From Bifidobacteriaceae bacterium (GTDB lineage Bacteria; Actinomycetota; Actinomycetes; Actinomycetales; WQXJ01), in the NCBI GenBank assembly GCA_031278675.1, contig JAITJY010000442.1:1-13069 (forward strand): a stretch of 13,069 nt of DNA, given 5' to 3'. Shown here piece by piece: positions 1-6,455 of this stretch. The position numbers and the translations under genes are program-made. Under the pieces are notes generated by a model, which worked only from the letters and a program-made list of their open reading frames with translations, ran no database searches and was not told the origin of the DNA. Within the stretch, counting starts at the first letter, position 1. Each line of letters begins with the position of its first letter.

Positions 1-962
1 TGCAGGGTGTCGATCGATTTTTGCACCCCGAAGTTCCCGGCGTGGGTCAGCTTGTCCTTGGTTGAGCCCTCGGTGCCGTGGAGTTGGACGTAGTAGTCGC
101 GCGGCGTGTTCACCAGCAGAATCTTGCCCGTGTTGGGGTTGACGGCCATCAGAATGTTCACATCTGACCGCGACACCCGGCTGATGGGCCCAGAGGTGTC
201 GATACCAGAGATGTAAACAATGAACGAGTCCCCAACGGGTACGGTCGGCGCCGGAGAGGGCGCCGCCATGGCCGTCTCGATGTCAAAGCTGTAGATCACC
301 TGTGTGGAGGCGAAGAACTCAGGGTCCCCTTCCTCGTAGGCGGCGTAGGTGTTGGTACTGAGCACTACGGCGTCAAAGCGCCCGGCGGTTAGCTGAGCGG
401 CCAGATCGGTCGGGTCGGGGCAAGTGGCGAAGGTGGTCTTGTATCGCTCCTGCAAGTGGGCCTCCACGGCCTCCCGGTTCGGGTCGCTGACGATCTCCCC
501 GATCACTTCCCGGGTCAAGGAGTCAGCCTCCGGGGCGTGCGAGTCCAAAGCGATCACCGCGTAATCCTGGGTGGGCAGCGCGGGCGCGGTCTCTTTGTAG
601 AACTCCTTGTAGTCGAGGAACCCCTTCAAGACCAGCCCCTCGCCCGCCATTCCTATCACCGCCACCAGCGCCAAGGCGCCAAACCGCGCCCAGTGGGGCG
701 GCGCCTTGGTCAGCCACAAACCTAACCCCACTGCGGCCGCGATCAGCACGCCGGCCGCCGCGATCAACGCCAGCCAAAGTGTCGGCAGCATCCCCAACCG
801 CGCCACCACCACCAGAGCGCCTACCCCGCCGCCCACCACCCCCAGCGCCAGCACGCGCCCCAGCCAAGTCGCGATCCGGTTTCTGGCGGCTGGGCCTGCG
901 GGCGGTGCTGCAGCGCTATCCGGCGGTGCGGCAGCTCCTCGCGGCGCGGGTTGCTCGGTCAC
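1..962 (-). CDS. LytR-CpsA-Psr (LCP) family glycan ligase, Cps2A-type, C-terminus cut off by window edge
   Basis: LCP proteins are membrane enzymes that move undecaprenyl-diphosphate-linked glycans onto the cell wall. I translated the minus strand from GTG at 962, which follows a GGAGG with a 7-nt spacer; 320 codons are open to the window edge, so the C-terminal part is missing. Residues 1-25 are Pro/Ala rich and cytoplasmic. Three hydrophobic segments follow (about 30-50, 57-76, 85-100). An extracellular region of about 105-240 resembles the accessory domain of streptococcal Cps2A/CpsA. The LCP core then begins at GIDTSG, with SRVSRSDVNILMA, VNTPRDYYVQLHG and KDKLTHAGNFG; the Asp and Arg residues in these motifs are the family's pyrophosphate-binding residues. 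It is divergent from the sugar-enzyme operon, as expected for the attachment step of the same polysaccharide. The family call is secure; the exact glycan is inference. Confidence 0.9.
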   Translation of the reverse strand, partial: MTEQPAPRGAAAPPDSAAAPPAGPAARNRIATWLGRVLALGVVGGGVGALVVVARLGMLPTLWLALIAAAGVLIAAAVGLGLWLTKAPPHWARFGALALVAVIGMAGEGLVLKGFLDYKEFYKETAPALPTQDYAVIALDSHAPEADSLTREVIGEIVSDPNREAVEAHLQERYKTTFATCPDPTDLAAQLTAGRFDAVVLSTNTYAAYEEGDPEFFASTQVIYSFDIETAMAAPSPAPTVPVGDSFIVYISGIDTSGPISRVSRSDVNILMAVNPNTGKILLVNTPRDYYVQLHGTEGSTKDKLTHAGNFGVQKSIDTL

Positions 963-1156
963 TATTTCGCCTCCGTCCTAACGGTTGGAACGGCCGTCAA
1001 GCCGATTGCCTCTCCCCGGGGCTGTCTGGTGACGGCGAGTGCGAGCCAGCGGTTTGAACGGTTCGCTCGCCGCTCGCTCGCATTCCAGGCTAGCCCACGA
1101 GCCCGCTCATCTCGGGGTCCCCGCCGGGGCGCGCCTAGTCTAGAGCCGCTGGGACA

Positions 1157-1173
1157 GGCCGCTGCGAGCGGCC
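1157..1173. repeat. Perfect 7-bp inverted repeat with 3-nt loop
   Basis: GGCCGCT at 1157-1163 and AGCGGCC at 1167-1173 are perfect reverse complements around GCG. The element lies about 155 nt upstream of the dehydratase ribosome-binding site and 195 nt upstream of the divergent LCP start. It has no T tract, so it is not a standard terminator; an operator or a hairpin in the 5' leader is possible. In GC-rich DNA such repeats also occur by chance. Confidence 0.4.
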
Positions 1174-1315
1174 AGCACGGCAGCGCGGCAAGGCCGCCGC
1201 AGGGAGCTTTTACGCTGCTGAGCATGGCTAACTCTTTCCGCCGGTGATACAGTGTCGAAGTAGTGAGCTCTTTCCCCGCATCGACCCCAGGCATTGGTTC
1301 AGAGCCCTGGTTCCC

Positions 1316-1321
1316 AGGAGG
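1316..1321 (+). promoter_or_regulatory. Strong ribosome-binding site that fixes the dehydratase start
   Basis: AGGAGG at 1316-1321 lies 6 nt before ATG 1328. An in-frame GTG at 1244 lies further upstream with no such site, so the shorter 632-residue product is preferred. The first residues from ATG 1328 also give the normal basic N-terminus followed directly by the first membrane helix. Confidence 0.85.
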
Positions 1322-1327
1322 TTATAC

Positions 1328-3226
1328 ATGCTGCGGCTGCTGAGGCGGCACCGTACCGCTGGCTTGATCCTGTGGGATGTGCTGTGCTGGGTGGCGGCTT
1401 TGGGCTGGCTCATACTGATGCGCTACGACCTCGCCATGCCTACCAAGGAGTGGGCCGGCACCCTCATTTACTTGGCGGCGGCGGTGTGCTGCCAGGTGAT
1501 TGGGGGCCTGGGGACGCAGGTTTACCTGGGGCGGGGCCGCGTCGGCTCATTCACTGACGTGTCGTGGCTTGGCATGACCGTCGCGGGAATCGGCGTGGTG
1601 TTGCTGGCTGTTGCGGATCTGCTTCGCCTGGGCACGCCGCGTGGCATTCTCCTCGGCCTGCCGGCGCTGGCGCTGATAATGATGCTCGCCGGGCGCTGCG
1701 CCTGGCGCAGCTTCTCGGACTTCCGCCGCCGCCGCTCTGACGACGGGCGGGGGATCCCGGCCCTGGTCTACGGCGCGGGGGAGATTGGGCACCAGATTGC
1801 CCGGCAGATCGGCGCCACCGGGGATGCCAAGTACTCAATTGTGGGGTTTGTTGACGACGATTTGTCCAAGCGGTTCCGCAGGGTTGAGTCTTCCAGGGTG
1901 CTGGGCACCGGCGCAGACCTGGTCGCGCTGGCCCAGAAGCATGGCGCGCGGGTGGTTGTGGTTGCCATCGCGCGCGCCACGCCAACGTTTCTGGCCCGGG
2001 TCTCCGACGAGTGCAAGCGCGCCGGACTGGCGCTGTCCGTGGTGCCTCCTTTCGCCGAGTTGATTGGCGGCAGGTTCCGGCTTGACCAGATTCGCAGCTT
2101 GGAGGTGACCGACTTGCTGGGCCGGCGCCCGGTGGCGACCGATTTGACGGCGATCGCCGGGTACATCAACGGCCGTGTGGTGTTGATCACCGGGGCCGGC
2201 GGGTCGATCGGTTCTGAGCTCGCGCGCCAAGTCCACCGCTTGGTGCCCACCCGGGTGGTGCTGTTGGACCGGGACGAATCAGCTCTGCACGCCGTGGCGT
2301 TGACCATCTCCGGCTCGGGCTTGCTGCACAGAGATGACACGGTGCTGTGCGATATCCGCGACTACGAGGCTCTGTCCGCCGTGTTCCAGCGCGAGAAGCC
2401 GGATGTGGTTTTCCACGCCGCGGCCTTGAAGCACCTGCCCCTGCTGGAGCGCTTCCCGGATGAGGGTTGGAAGACCAACGTGCTTGGCACCTGGAACGCC
2501 TTGCGTTGCGCCGCCGAGGCAGGGGTTGGCCGCTTTGTCAACATATCGACGGACAAGGCCGCAGACCCGACTAGCGTGCTGGGCTTGACCAAGCGCGTGG
2601 CCGAGCGGATCACAGCCTGGTACGCCAAGGACTTGGCGGCGCCGTATGTCTCGGTGCGTTTCGGCAATGTGCTGGGGTCGAGGGGCTCTGTGCTGGACAC
2701 GTTCCGCTACCAGATTGCGCGTGGCGGCCCGCTGATGGTGACCCACCCCGAGGTGACGCGGTATTTCATGACCATTCCCGAAGCCTGCGAGTTGGTGTTG
2801 CAGGCGGGCGCGGGCGGCAACCCGGGGGATGCCCTGGTGCTGGACATGGGCGAGCCGGTCAAAATTGTCGACGTGGCGCGGCAGATGATCGCCCAATCCG
2901 GCCGTGACATCGGCATCGAGTTCACGGGCCTGAGGCCGGGCGAAAAGCTCCACGAGGCGTTGTTCTCGGTTGACGAGGCCGGCCAGCCCGGCCACCACCC
3001 CCTTGTCAGGCGGGTGGCAGTGCCGCCACTGGACCCCCTGGAGGCGGCGCAAGGTGGGATTGCTCGTTGGCGCGGAGAAGAGAGCCAGGCGCGCCCCAAT
3101 TCAGCGGCGGGCGATGTGGGAGAGGAATCGGCAAGCAGCCGGCCGCGCAAGCCGAAGGCGCCGGCTGTCACGAGCGGCGGAGGCGCCCCGGCCCGGATCA
3201 CCGTCACAGCGGTGGCAGATTTGTGA
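1328..3226 (+). CDS. Membrane-anchored nucleotide-sugar 4,6-dehydratase (PglF/WbpM/CapD-like)
   Basis: Predicted to convert a UDP-N-acetylhexosamine (probably UDP-GlcNAc) to the 4-keto-6-deoxy sugar at the inner membrane face. The 632-residue protein has four hydrophobic segments (about 12-34, 44-62, 78-100, 105-123), a first Rossmann-like domain with GAGEIG at 149-154, and a catalytic SDR domain with GAGGSIG at 289-295, HAAALKHLPL from 363, STDKA at 407-411, TRYFMT at 477-482 and GEKLHE at 538-543. Length and order match the long WbpM/PglF class. WbpM-type enzymes carry Ser-Met-Lys where other SDRs have Ser-Tyr-Lys; here the middle position is Leu418 with Lys422. A Pro/Ser/Arg-rich tail (about 580-632) has no recognised domain. 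It heads a set with the aminotransferase and the phosphoglycosyl transferase. Exact substrate and product stereochemistry are inference. Confidence 0.92.
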   Translation: MLRLLRRHRTAGLILWDVLCWVAALGWLILMRYDLAMPTKEWAGTLIYLAAAVCCQVIGGLGTQVYLGRGRVGSFTDVSWLGMTVAGIGVVLLAVADLLRLGTPRGILLGLPALALIMMLAGRCAWRSFSDFRRRRSDDGRGIPALVYGAGEIGHQIARQIGATGDAKYSIVGFVDDDLSKRFRRVESSRVLGTGADLVALAQKHGARVVVVAIARATPTFLARVSDECKRAGLALSVVPPFAELIGGRFRLDQIRSLEVTDLLGRRPVATDLTAIAGYINGRVVLITGAGGSIGSELARQVHRLVPTRVVLLDRDESALHAVALTISGSGLLHRDDTVLCDIRDYEALSAVFQREKPDVVFHAAALKHLPLLERFPDEGWKTNVLGTWNALRCAAEAGVGRFVNISTDKAADPTSVLGLTKRVAERITAWYAKDLAAPYVSVRFGNVLGSRGSVLDTFRYQIARGGPLMVTHPEVTRYFMTIPEACELVLQAGAGGNPGDALVLDMGEPVKIVDVARQMIAQSGRDIGIEFTGLRPGEKLHEALFSVDEAGQPGHHPLVRRVAVPPLDPLEAAQGGIARWRGEESQARPNSAAGDVGEESASSRPRKPKAPAVTSGGGAPARITVTAVADL

Positions 3227-3254
3227 TTACGCGGCGCAGGCTGCCGGGCGCTAC

Positions 3255-3302
3255 CGGGTTGGCCGGAGTGCAGGTTTACCGCCCATCGCCCGGGCCAACC
3301 CG
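3255..3302 (+). repeat. 10-bp perfect inverted repeat between dehydratase and aminotransferase genes
   Basis: CGGGTTGGCC at 3255-3264 and GGCCAACCCG at 3293-3302 are perfect reverse complements separated by 28 nt. The repeat occupies the only real gap (114 nt) in an otherwise tightly packed gene run. It would form a stable RNA stem; no U tract follows, so it may be a processing or attenuation element rather than a full terminator. Confidence 0.6.
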
Positions 3303-3340
3303 CCGTTCATCTCACATGGTCGCGAGGCTGGCGGTGCCCC

Positions 3341-4474
3341 ATGGCTGAACACGTCGGATTGTCGCTACCGGACGTGGGTCCCCGGGAGCAGGAGTATCTA
3401 CTCCGGGCCGCTCGCTCGGGTTGGATTGCGCCGCTTGGTCCCGAGGTCGACGCGTTCGAGGCTGAGCTCGCCGCCTATTGCGGCCGCGGCGAGTGCGTGG
3501 CGTTGTCTTCGGGTACCGCAGCCCTGCACCTCGGCTTGCTGGCTTTGGGGGTGCGCCCGGGAGGGGTGGTGGTGACCGCGACGATGACATTCGCGGCGAC
3601 GGCGAATGCAATCGTGTACACGGGCGCGGAGCCGATGTTTGTCGATTGCGACGCCAGTGGTTGCATCGACCCAGAACTGTTGGAGTTGGGTCTGGCGCAA
3701 CTGGCTGGAGAAGGCCGGCAGGCGCAGGCGGTGTTGCCGGTTGACTTGCTGGGGCATGTGGCGGATCACAAGGCTATCAGCGAGATCGCGAGCCGGTACG
3801 GTATCCCCGTGCTGTCAGACGCCGCCGAGTCGATGGGAGCATCCCTCGGGGGACGCCCGGCCGCGAGTTTCGGAACCGCGGCCGCGGTCTCATTTAACGG
3901 GAACAAGGTCATGACCACCTCGGGTGGGGGGGCGTTGCTGGTTGACGATCCAGCCATGGCGAGGAGGGTTCGCTACCTTGCGACGCAAGCCCGTCAGCCG
4001 GTTGCCTGGTACGAGCACACCGAGGTGGGCTATAACTACCGGATGTCCAACTTGCTGGCGGCGCTGGGCAGGGCGCAGCTCGAGCGCCTGGACGCAATGG
4101 TCGCGGCCCGGCGCCGGCTGCGTGAGCGCTACAAGGCCGCGTTCGCGGGCGTCCCCGGTGCCGCTGTGCTCTCCGCTGGCTGCGCTGAGGACAACGCCTG
4201 GTTGAGCGCGGTAATTGTTGAACCTGGTGCGGCGGGTTGGGACGTGGCGCAGTTGGGGGAGGCACTGGGGGCGGCGGGAATCGAGTCCCGTCCGCTGTGG
4301 AAGCCGATGCACCTGCAACCGGTCTTCGCCGGTGCCCGTAGTTGGCTGGGGGGCGAATCCGAGCGGCTGTTCCGAAACGGCCTGACTCTCCCGAGCGGGT
4401 CGTCTTTGACTGATGCTGATAAGGACCGGGTTTTCGGCGTTATCCGCGATTTCTTGCGCGAGCGGGGCGTGTGA
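3341..4474 (+). CDS. DegT/DnrJ/EryC1/StrS-family PLP aminotransferase, PglE-like
   Basis: Predicted to transaminate the 4-keto sugar made by the preceding dehydratase, giving a UDP-4-amino-4,6-dideoxy sugar, with glutamate as the usual amino donor of the family. The 377-residue length is normal for this fold-type-I family. Visible motifs are SSGTAALHLGLLALG (56-70), VDLLGHVAD (134-142), LSDAAES with Asp160 expected to pair with the cofactor nitrogen, and SFNGNKVMTTSGGG with Lys189 as the PLP Schiff-base lysine; the FNGNK form is typical of bacillosamine-type PglE enzymes. ATG 3341 is used although no strong ribosome-binding site is visible; the upstream ATG at 3316 is in another frame. Its stop overlaps the start of the next gene. 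The family is certain; the sugar is inferred from neighbours. Confidence 0.93.
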   Translation: MAEHVGLSLPDVGPREQEYLLRAARSGWIAPLGPEVDAFEAELAAYCGRGECVALSSGTAALHLGLLALGVRPGGVVVTATMTFAATANAIVYTGAEPMFVDCDASGCIDPELLELGLAQLAGEGRQAQAVLPVDLLGHVADHKAISEIASRYGIPVLSDAAESMGASLGGRPAASFGTAAAVSFNGNKVMTTSGGGALLVDDPAMARRVRYLATQARQPVAWYEHTEVGYNYRMSNLLAALGRAQLERLDAMVAARRRLRERYKAAFAGVPGAAVLSAGCAEDNAWLSAVIVEPGAAGWDVAQLGEALGAAGIESRPLWKPMHLQPVFAGARSWLGGESERLFRNGLTLPSGSSLTDADKDRVFGVIRDFLRERGV

Positions 4475-5097
4475 TGGGCGCCGGCCGGGCGTACCAGGCG
4501 TCCAAGCGGGCTTTCGACGCGGTCGCGGCAGCCGCCGCGCTGGTGGTGTTGGCGCCGTTTATTGGTGCTGTGGCGGCGTTGGTGCGTTGGCGTTTGGGCA
4601 GGCCTGTCATCTTCACCCAAGAGCGCCCAGGGCGGGATGGCGCAATTTTCAGGCTGCGGAAGTTCCGCACTATGGTAGCGCCGGATCCGGCCCGCGGGCT
4701 GATCAGTGACGAGCAGCGGCTGACTCGGTTTGGCGCCGCGTTGCGCGCCTGGTCCTTGGACGAGCTGCCCACGCTGTGGAACGTGTTGCGGGGCGACATG
4801 AGCTTGGTGGGCCCGCGCCCGCTGTTGGTCGAATACCTGAAGCACTACACGCCCCGCCAGGCGAGGCGGCACGAGGTCCGCCCTGGCGTGACGGGTCTGG
4901 CGCAAGTCAATGGTCGGAATCAAGTACCCTGGCCCCTACGGCTCGAGATGGATGTCAAGTATGTGGAGCGCCAGTCCTGGATGTTGGACCTGCGGATCTT
5001 GCTCCGCACGGTCGGCATGGTTCTCCGGCGCTCTGGCATTTCAGCCGAGGGACACGCGACAATGCCCGAGTACCGGCCGGAGGCGATGGATGCTTGA
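4474..5097 (+). CDS. Monotopic phosphoglycosyl transferase, PglC-like
   Basis: Predicted to transfer a sugar phosphate from a UDP-sugar to undecaprenyl phosphate, the first membrane step of repeat-unit assembly. The 207-residue length fits the minimal PglC type without extra helices. Near the N-terminus SKRAFD is followed by a hydrophobic segment with Pro28, as in the re-entrant helix of the family. FTQERPGRDGAIFRLRKFRT (47-66), the catalytic pair Asp96-Glu97 in SLDELPTLWNVLRGDMS, LVGPRPLLVEYL (111-122) and RPGVTGLAQVNGRN (136-149) are all present. The end, SGISAEGHATMPEY, matches the C-terminus usual in PglC enzymes. ATG 4474 overlaps the previous stop by 1 nt; GTG 4471 directly before it is an alternative with a GTGA overlap. 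Either way translation is probably coupled. Confidence 0.93.
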   Translation: MGAGRAYQASKRAFDAVAAAAALVVLAPFIGAVAALVRWRLGRPVIFTQERPGRDGAIFRLRKFRTMVAPDPARGLISDEQRLTRFGAALRAWSLDELPTLWNVLRGDMSLVGPRPLLVEYLKHYTPRQARRHEVRPGVTGLAQVNGRNQVPWPLRLEMDVKYVERQSWMLDLRILLRTVGMVLRRSGISAEGHATMPEYRPEAMDA

Positions 5098-5473
5098 TTC
5101 GGTAGTGACGGCGGTTGGCGGCCTCGCCCGCAAGACACCGGACGTGGCCGAGGCAATCAACTGCGGAGAACCCGCGCCGCCTTACCCGGTTATCGGACTC
5201 TTGGACGGGTCTGTGTCGGAGTTTCCGCCCGGGCGCAAGGCGGAGCGCAGAGACGCGCTGGCCGTTGGGGCTCTGAAACCCGCTCTGGCGTTGTTCAACG
5301 GCGTCGTGCCGCACCCCGGCGGCGGCTCGTGGGGCCGTAGCGGCCCCCTGCCTCACACGATAGTTTGGGGAGGCGCTAACATGTCGGCCAAGGCGCGGAT
5401 CGGTCGTATGTGGCGCATCGCACGGCCATACCGGGCCGCGCATACAGGTTGCAACGGTGAAGGAGCTTGGTGA
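5090..5473 (+). pseudogene. Truncated, degenerate NeuD/PglD-type sugar acetyltransferase remnant
   Basis: This 127-codon frame begins at ATG 5090, overlapping the PglC-like gene by 8 nt as a normal next operon gene would. The N-terminal part resembles the nucleotide-binding half of NeuD/PglD proteins (VGGLARKTPDVAEAIN, then PVIGLLDGS; the family usually has GxGGxxRE and a FLDD-like strand). The middle (PHPGGGSWGRSG, then HTIVWGGANMSAKARIGR) resembles the first turns of the left-handed beta-helix. The frame ends 26 residues after MSAKARIG, while the family is normally about 200-220 residues; most of the beta-helix is gone, and the conserved HPS and RE motifs are altered. The gene sits where pglD belongs after pglF-pglE-pglC. 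It ends 1 nt before the lower-GC formyltransferase ORF. It could be a short expressed protein, but an inactive remnant is more likely. Confidence 0.7.
5460..5465 (+). promoter_or_regulatory. Ribosome-binding site for the formyltransferase
   Basis: AAGGAG at 5460-5465 precedes ATG 5475 by 9 nt and decides for this start over the GTG at 5457, which lies upstream of the site. The element falls in the last codons of the truncated acetyltransferase frame, so translation of the two may be coupled. Confidence 0.7.
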
Positions 5474-5474
5474 G

Positions 5475-6275
5475 ATGTGTAACAGTGACGCGCGGGTCCT
5501 TTTTCTGGGCAAGAAGGATGACTACCACTGCCAACGGGCACTGGCGTTCGTGCTAGCCAACTTTAGCGACGTCCAGTATTTCTTGGGCGAGTGGGGAGAT
5601 CCTCGTCCGGCAGTATTTGATGAATGGGAAGGCGATTATGTAGTGTCGTACCTATCCCGATGGGTGGTTACGCCTGAGGTTCTCAGTAGGGTTAGTCAGG
5701 CCGCCATCAACTTTCATCCTGGTTCGCCGTCGTACCCTGGAATTGGATGCGTAAATTTCGCGCTGTATGAAGGGGTACGCGAATATGGGGTAACCTGCCA
5801 CCACATGGCTGGAACCGTAGACACGGGTCAGATAATCGCAGTGAGCCGCCTGCCGGTTTTTCCTAACGACAATGTGGCGTCGCTCTTGGGCCGCACGTAC
5901 GACATTCAACTGGCCCTGTTCTACGATATTGTCGGTCTTATCCTGCAGGGAGGTAGTCTTCCAGAATCGGAAGAGGAATGGGTGCGGCCGCCTTTCACGC
6001 GACGTGATTTCAACGAACTGTGCCGTGTCCTACCTGACATGGAGACCGATGAGATCCGGCGGCGCGTACGTGCTACGGATTTTGGGGCGCACGGTCCATC
6101 CGTCGTCTTGGCCGGCTACCGATTCGCGCTGGCCGGCCAAGACCCGGACCCGCCGTCCCCTAGTGGGAGCAGCCACACCCGCCCAGGAATGTCGAACGGC
6201 TTGACGCCCGAGGCCTGGGTCTCTCCCCATGGGGGCGCTGAGGGTGCCCTCCTTATGAGCGGGGGGGGGGGGTAA
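5475..6275 (+). CDS. Formyltransferase-fold enzyme, probable amino-sugar N-formyltransferase, ending in a G12 tract
   Basis: Folate-dependent formyltransferases of this fold (Fmt, and sugar enzymes such as VioF or WlaRD) transfer a formyl group to an amine. The catalytic triad is visible: Asn79 and His81 in INFHPGSPSYPG and Asp116 in TVDTGQII, with the N-to-D distance as in Fmt. The recognisable domain ends near SVVLAGYRFAL, about residue 219. The rest of the 266-residue frame is a Pro/Ser/Gly-rich tail ending in four Gly codons from a run of 12 G, then TAA. With 11 G the frame would stay open to a TGA at 6457-6459 that overlaps the next ATG as ATGA. GC is visibly lower than upstream (32 of 60 in 5581-5640). 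Next to a 4-amino-sugar pathway, N-formylation of that amine is the obvious hypothesis, but the substrate is not shown by sequence. Confidence 0.85.
   Translation: MCNSDARVLFLGKKDDYHCQRALAFVLANFSDVQYFLGEWGDPRPAVFDEWEGDYVVSYLSRWVVTPEVLSRVSQAAINFHPGSPSYPGIGCVNFALYEGVREYGVTCHHMAGTVDTGQIIAVSRLPVFPNDNVASLLGRTYDIQLALFYDIVGLILQGGSLPESEEEWVRPPFTRRDFNELCRVLPDMETDEIRRRVRATDFGAHGPSVVLAGYRFALAGQDPDPPSPSGSSHTRPGMSNGLTPEAWVSPHGGAEGALLMSGGGG
6261..6272 (+). repeat. G12 homopolymer at the 3' end of the formyltransferase frame
   Basis: Twelve consecutive G are flanked by AGC and TAAC. The tract sits in frame as four GGG codons directly before the stop. Length 11 extends the frame by about 60 codons to the next gene; length 13 ends it at a TAG about 8 codons on. 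Such long runs are prone to slipped-strand change in length. The same flanks surround the tract at 12863-12876. Confidence 0.85.
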
Positions 6276-6455
6276 CTGCTACCCCGTCCCGTTAGAGGCG
6301 CGTCGCCATAGGGCGATTCGCTTAGTCGGCAAAAGGGGGCCCGGGCGGCGTCGACTGGCACCTGCATTTCCCGGCGGCCCGGATGTCGGTCTCGCGTATG
6401 TCACTGCGCCGATCGGTACCCACACGTCTGGTCCAGCGCTGAAATGTGCGGCGCT
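6276..6455 (+). other. Gap between formyltransferase stop and ATP-grasp start
   Basis: No separate gene is seen. One frame (phase of 6274) is open from the G tract to the TGA at 6457-6459 and would be joined to the formyltransferase if the tract had 11 G. The predicted peptide is rich in Arg, Gly and Pro and matches nothing I recognise, so it may equally be non-coding. No clear promoter or ribosome-binding site for the next gene is visible. Confidence 0.4.

Larger units (their letters stand above)
963..1327. other. Divergent intergenic region between LCP gene and dehydratase operon
   Basis: No convincing gene lies here. The rightward 5' leader contains TACAGT at 1248-1253, which fits the actinobacterial -10 pattern TAnnnT, but no good -35 precedes it. 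A perfect 7-bp inverted repeat, GGCCGCT-GCG-AGCGGCC, lies at 1157-1173. A second, weaker pair of arms (CGGCGAG at 1033-1039, CTCGCCG at 1066-1072) sits in a stretch of CGCTCG repeats at 1064-1080, and ACGGCCGT at 990-997 is a palindrome. TTGACG read on the minus strand near 999-994 could be a -35 for the LCP gene, but the matching -10 position falls in the ribosome-binding site, so I do not call it. Both promoters must lie in this segment if the two transcription units are independent. Confidence 0.5.

Noticed and set aside
994..999. TTGACG on the minus strand as -35 of the LCP gene
   Set aside because: With a 17-nt spacer the -10 would be GACGGA, overlapping the ribosome-binding site; not a credible promoter.
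1064..1080. CRISPR or tandem array from the CGCTCG repeats
   Set aside because: Only three short, imperfect copies without spacers; simple GC-rich repetition.
1244..1327. Longer dehydratase N-terminus from GTG 1244
   Set aside because: AGGAGG with ideal spacing precedes ATG 1328, and the extra 28 residues do not fit the family N-terminus.
2279..3052. 257-codon minus-strand open frame
   Set aside because: It is antisense to the well-supported dehydratase and its translation has no recognisable domain.
4910..5089. Upstream extension of the acetyltransferase remnant frame
   Set aside because: This part lies inside the PglC-like gene in another frame; similarity to NeuD/PglD only begins at ATG 5090.
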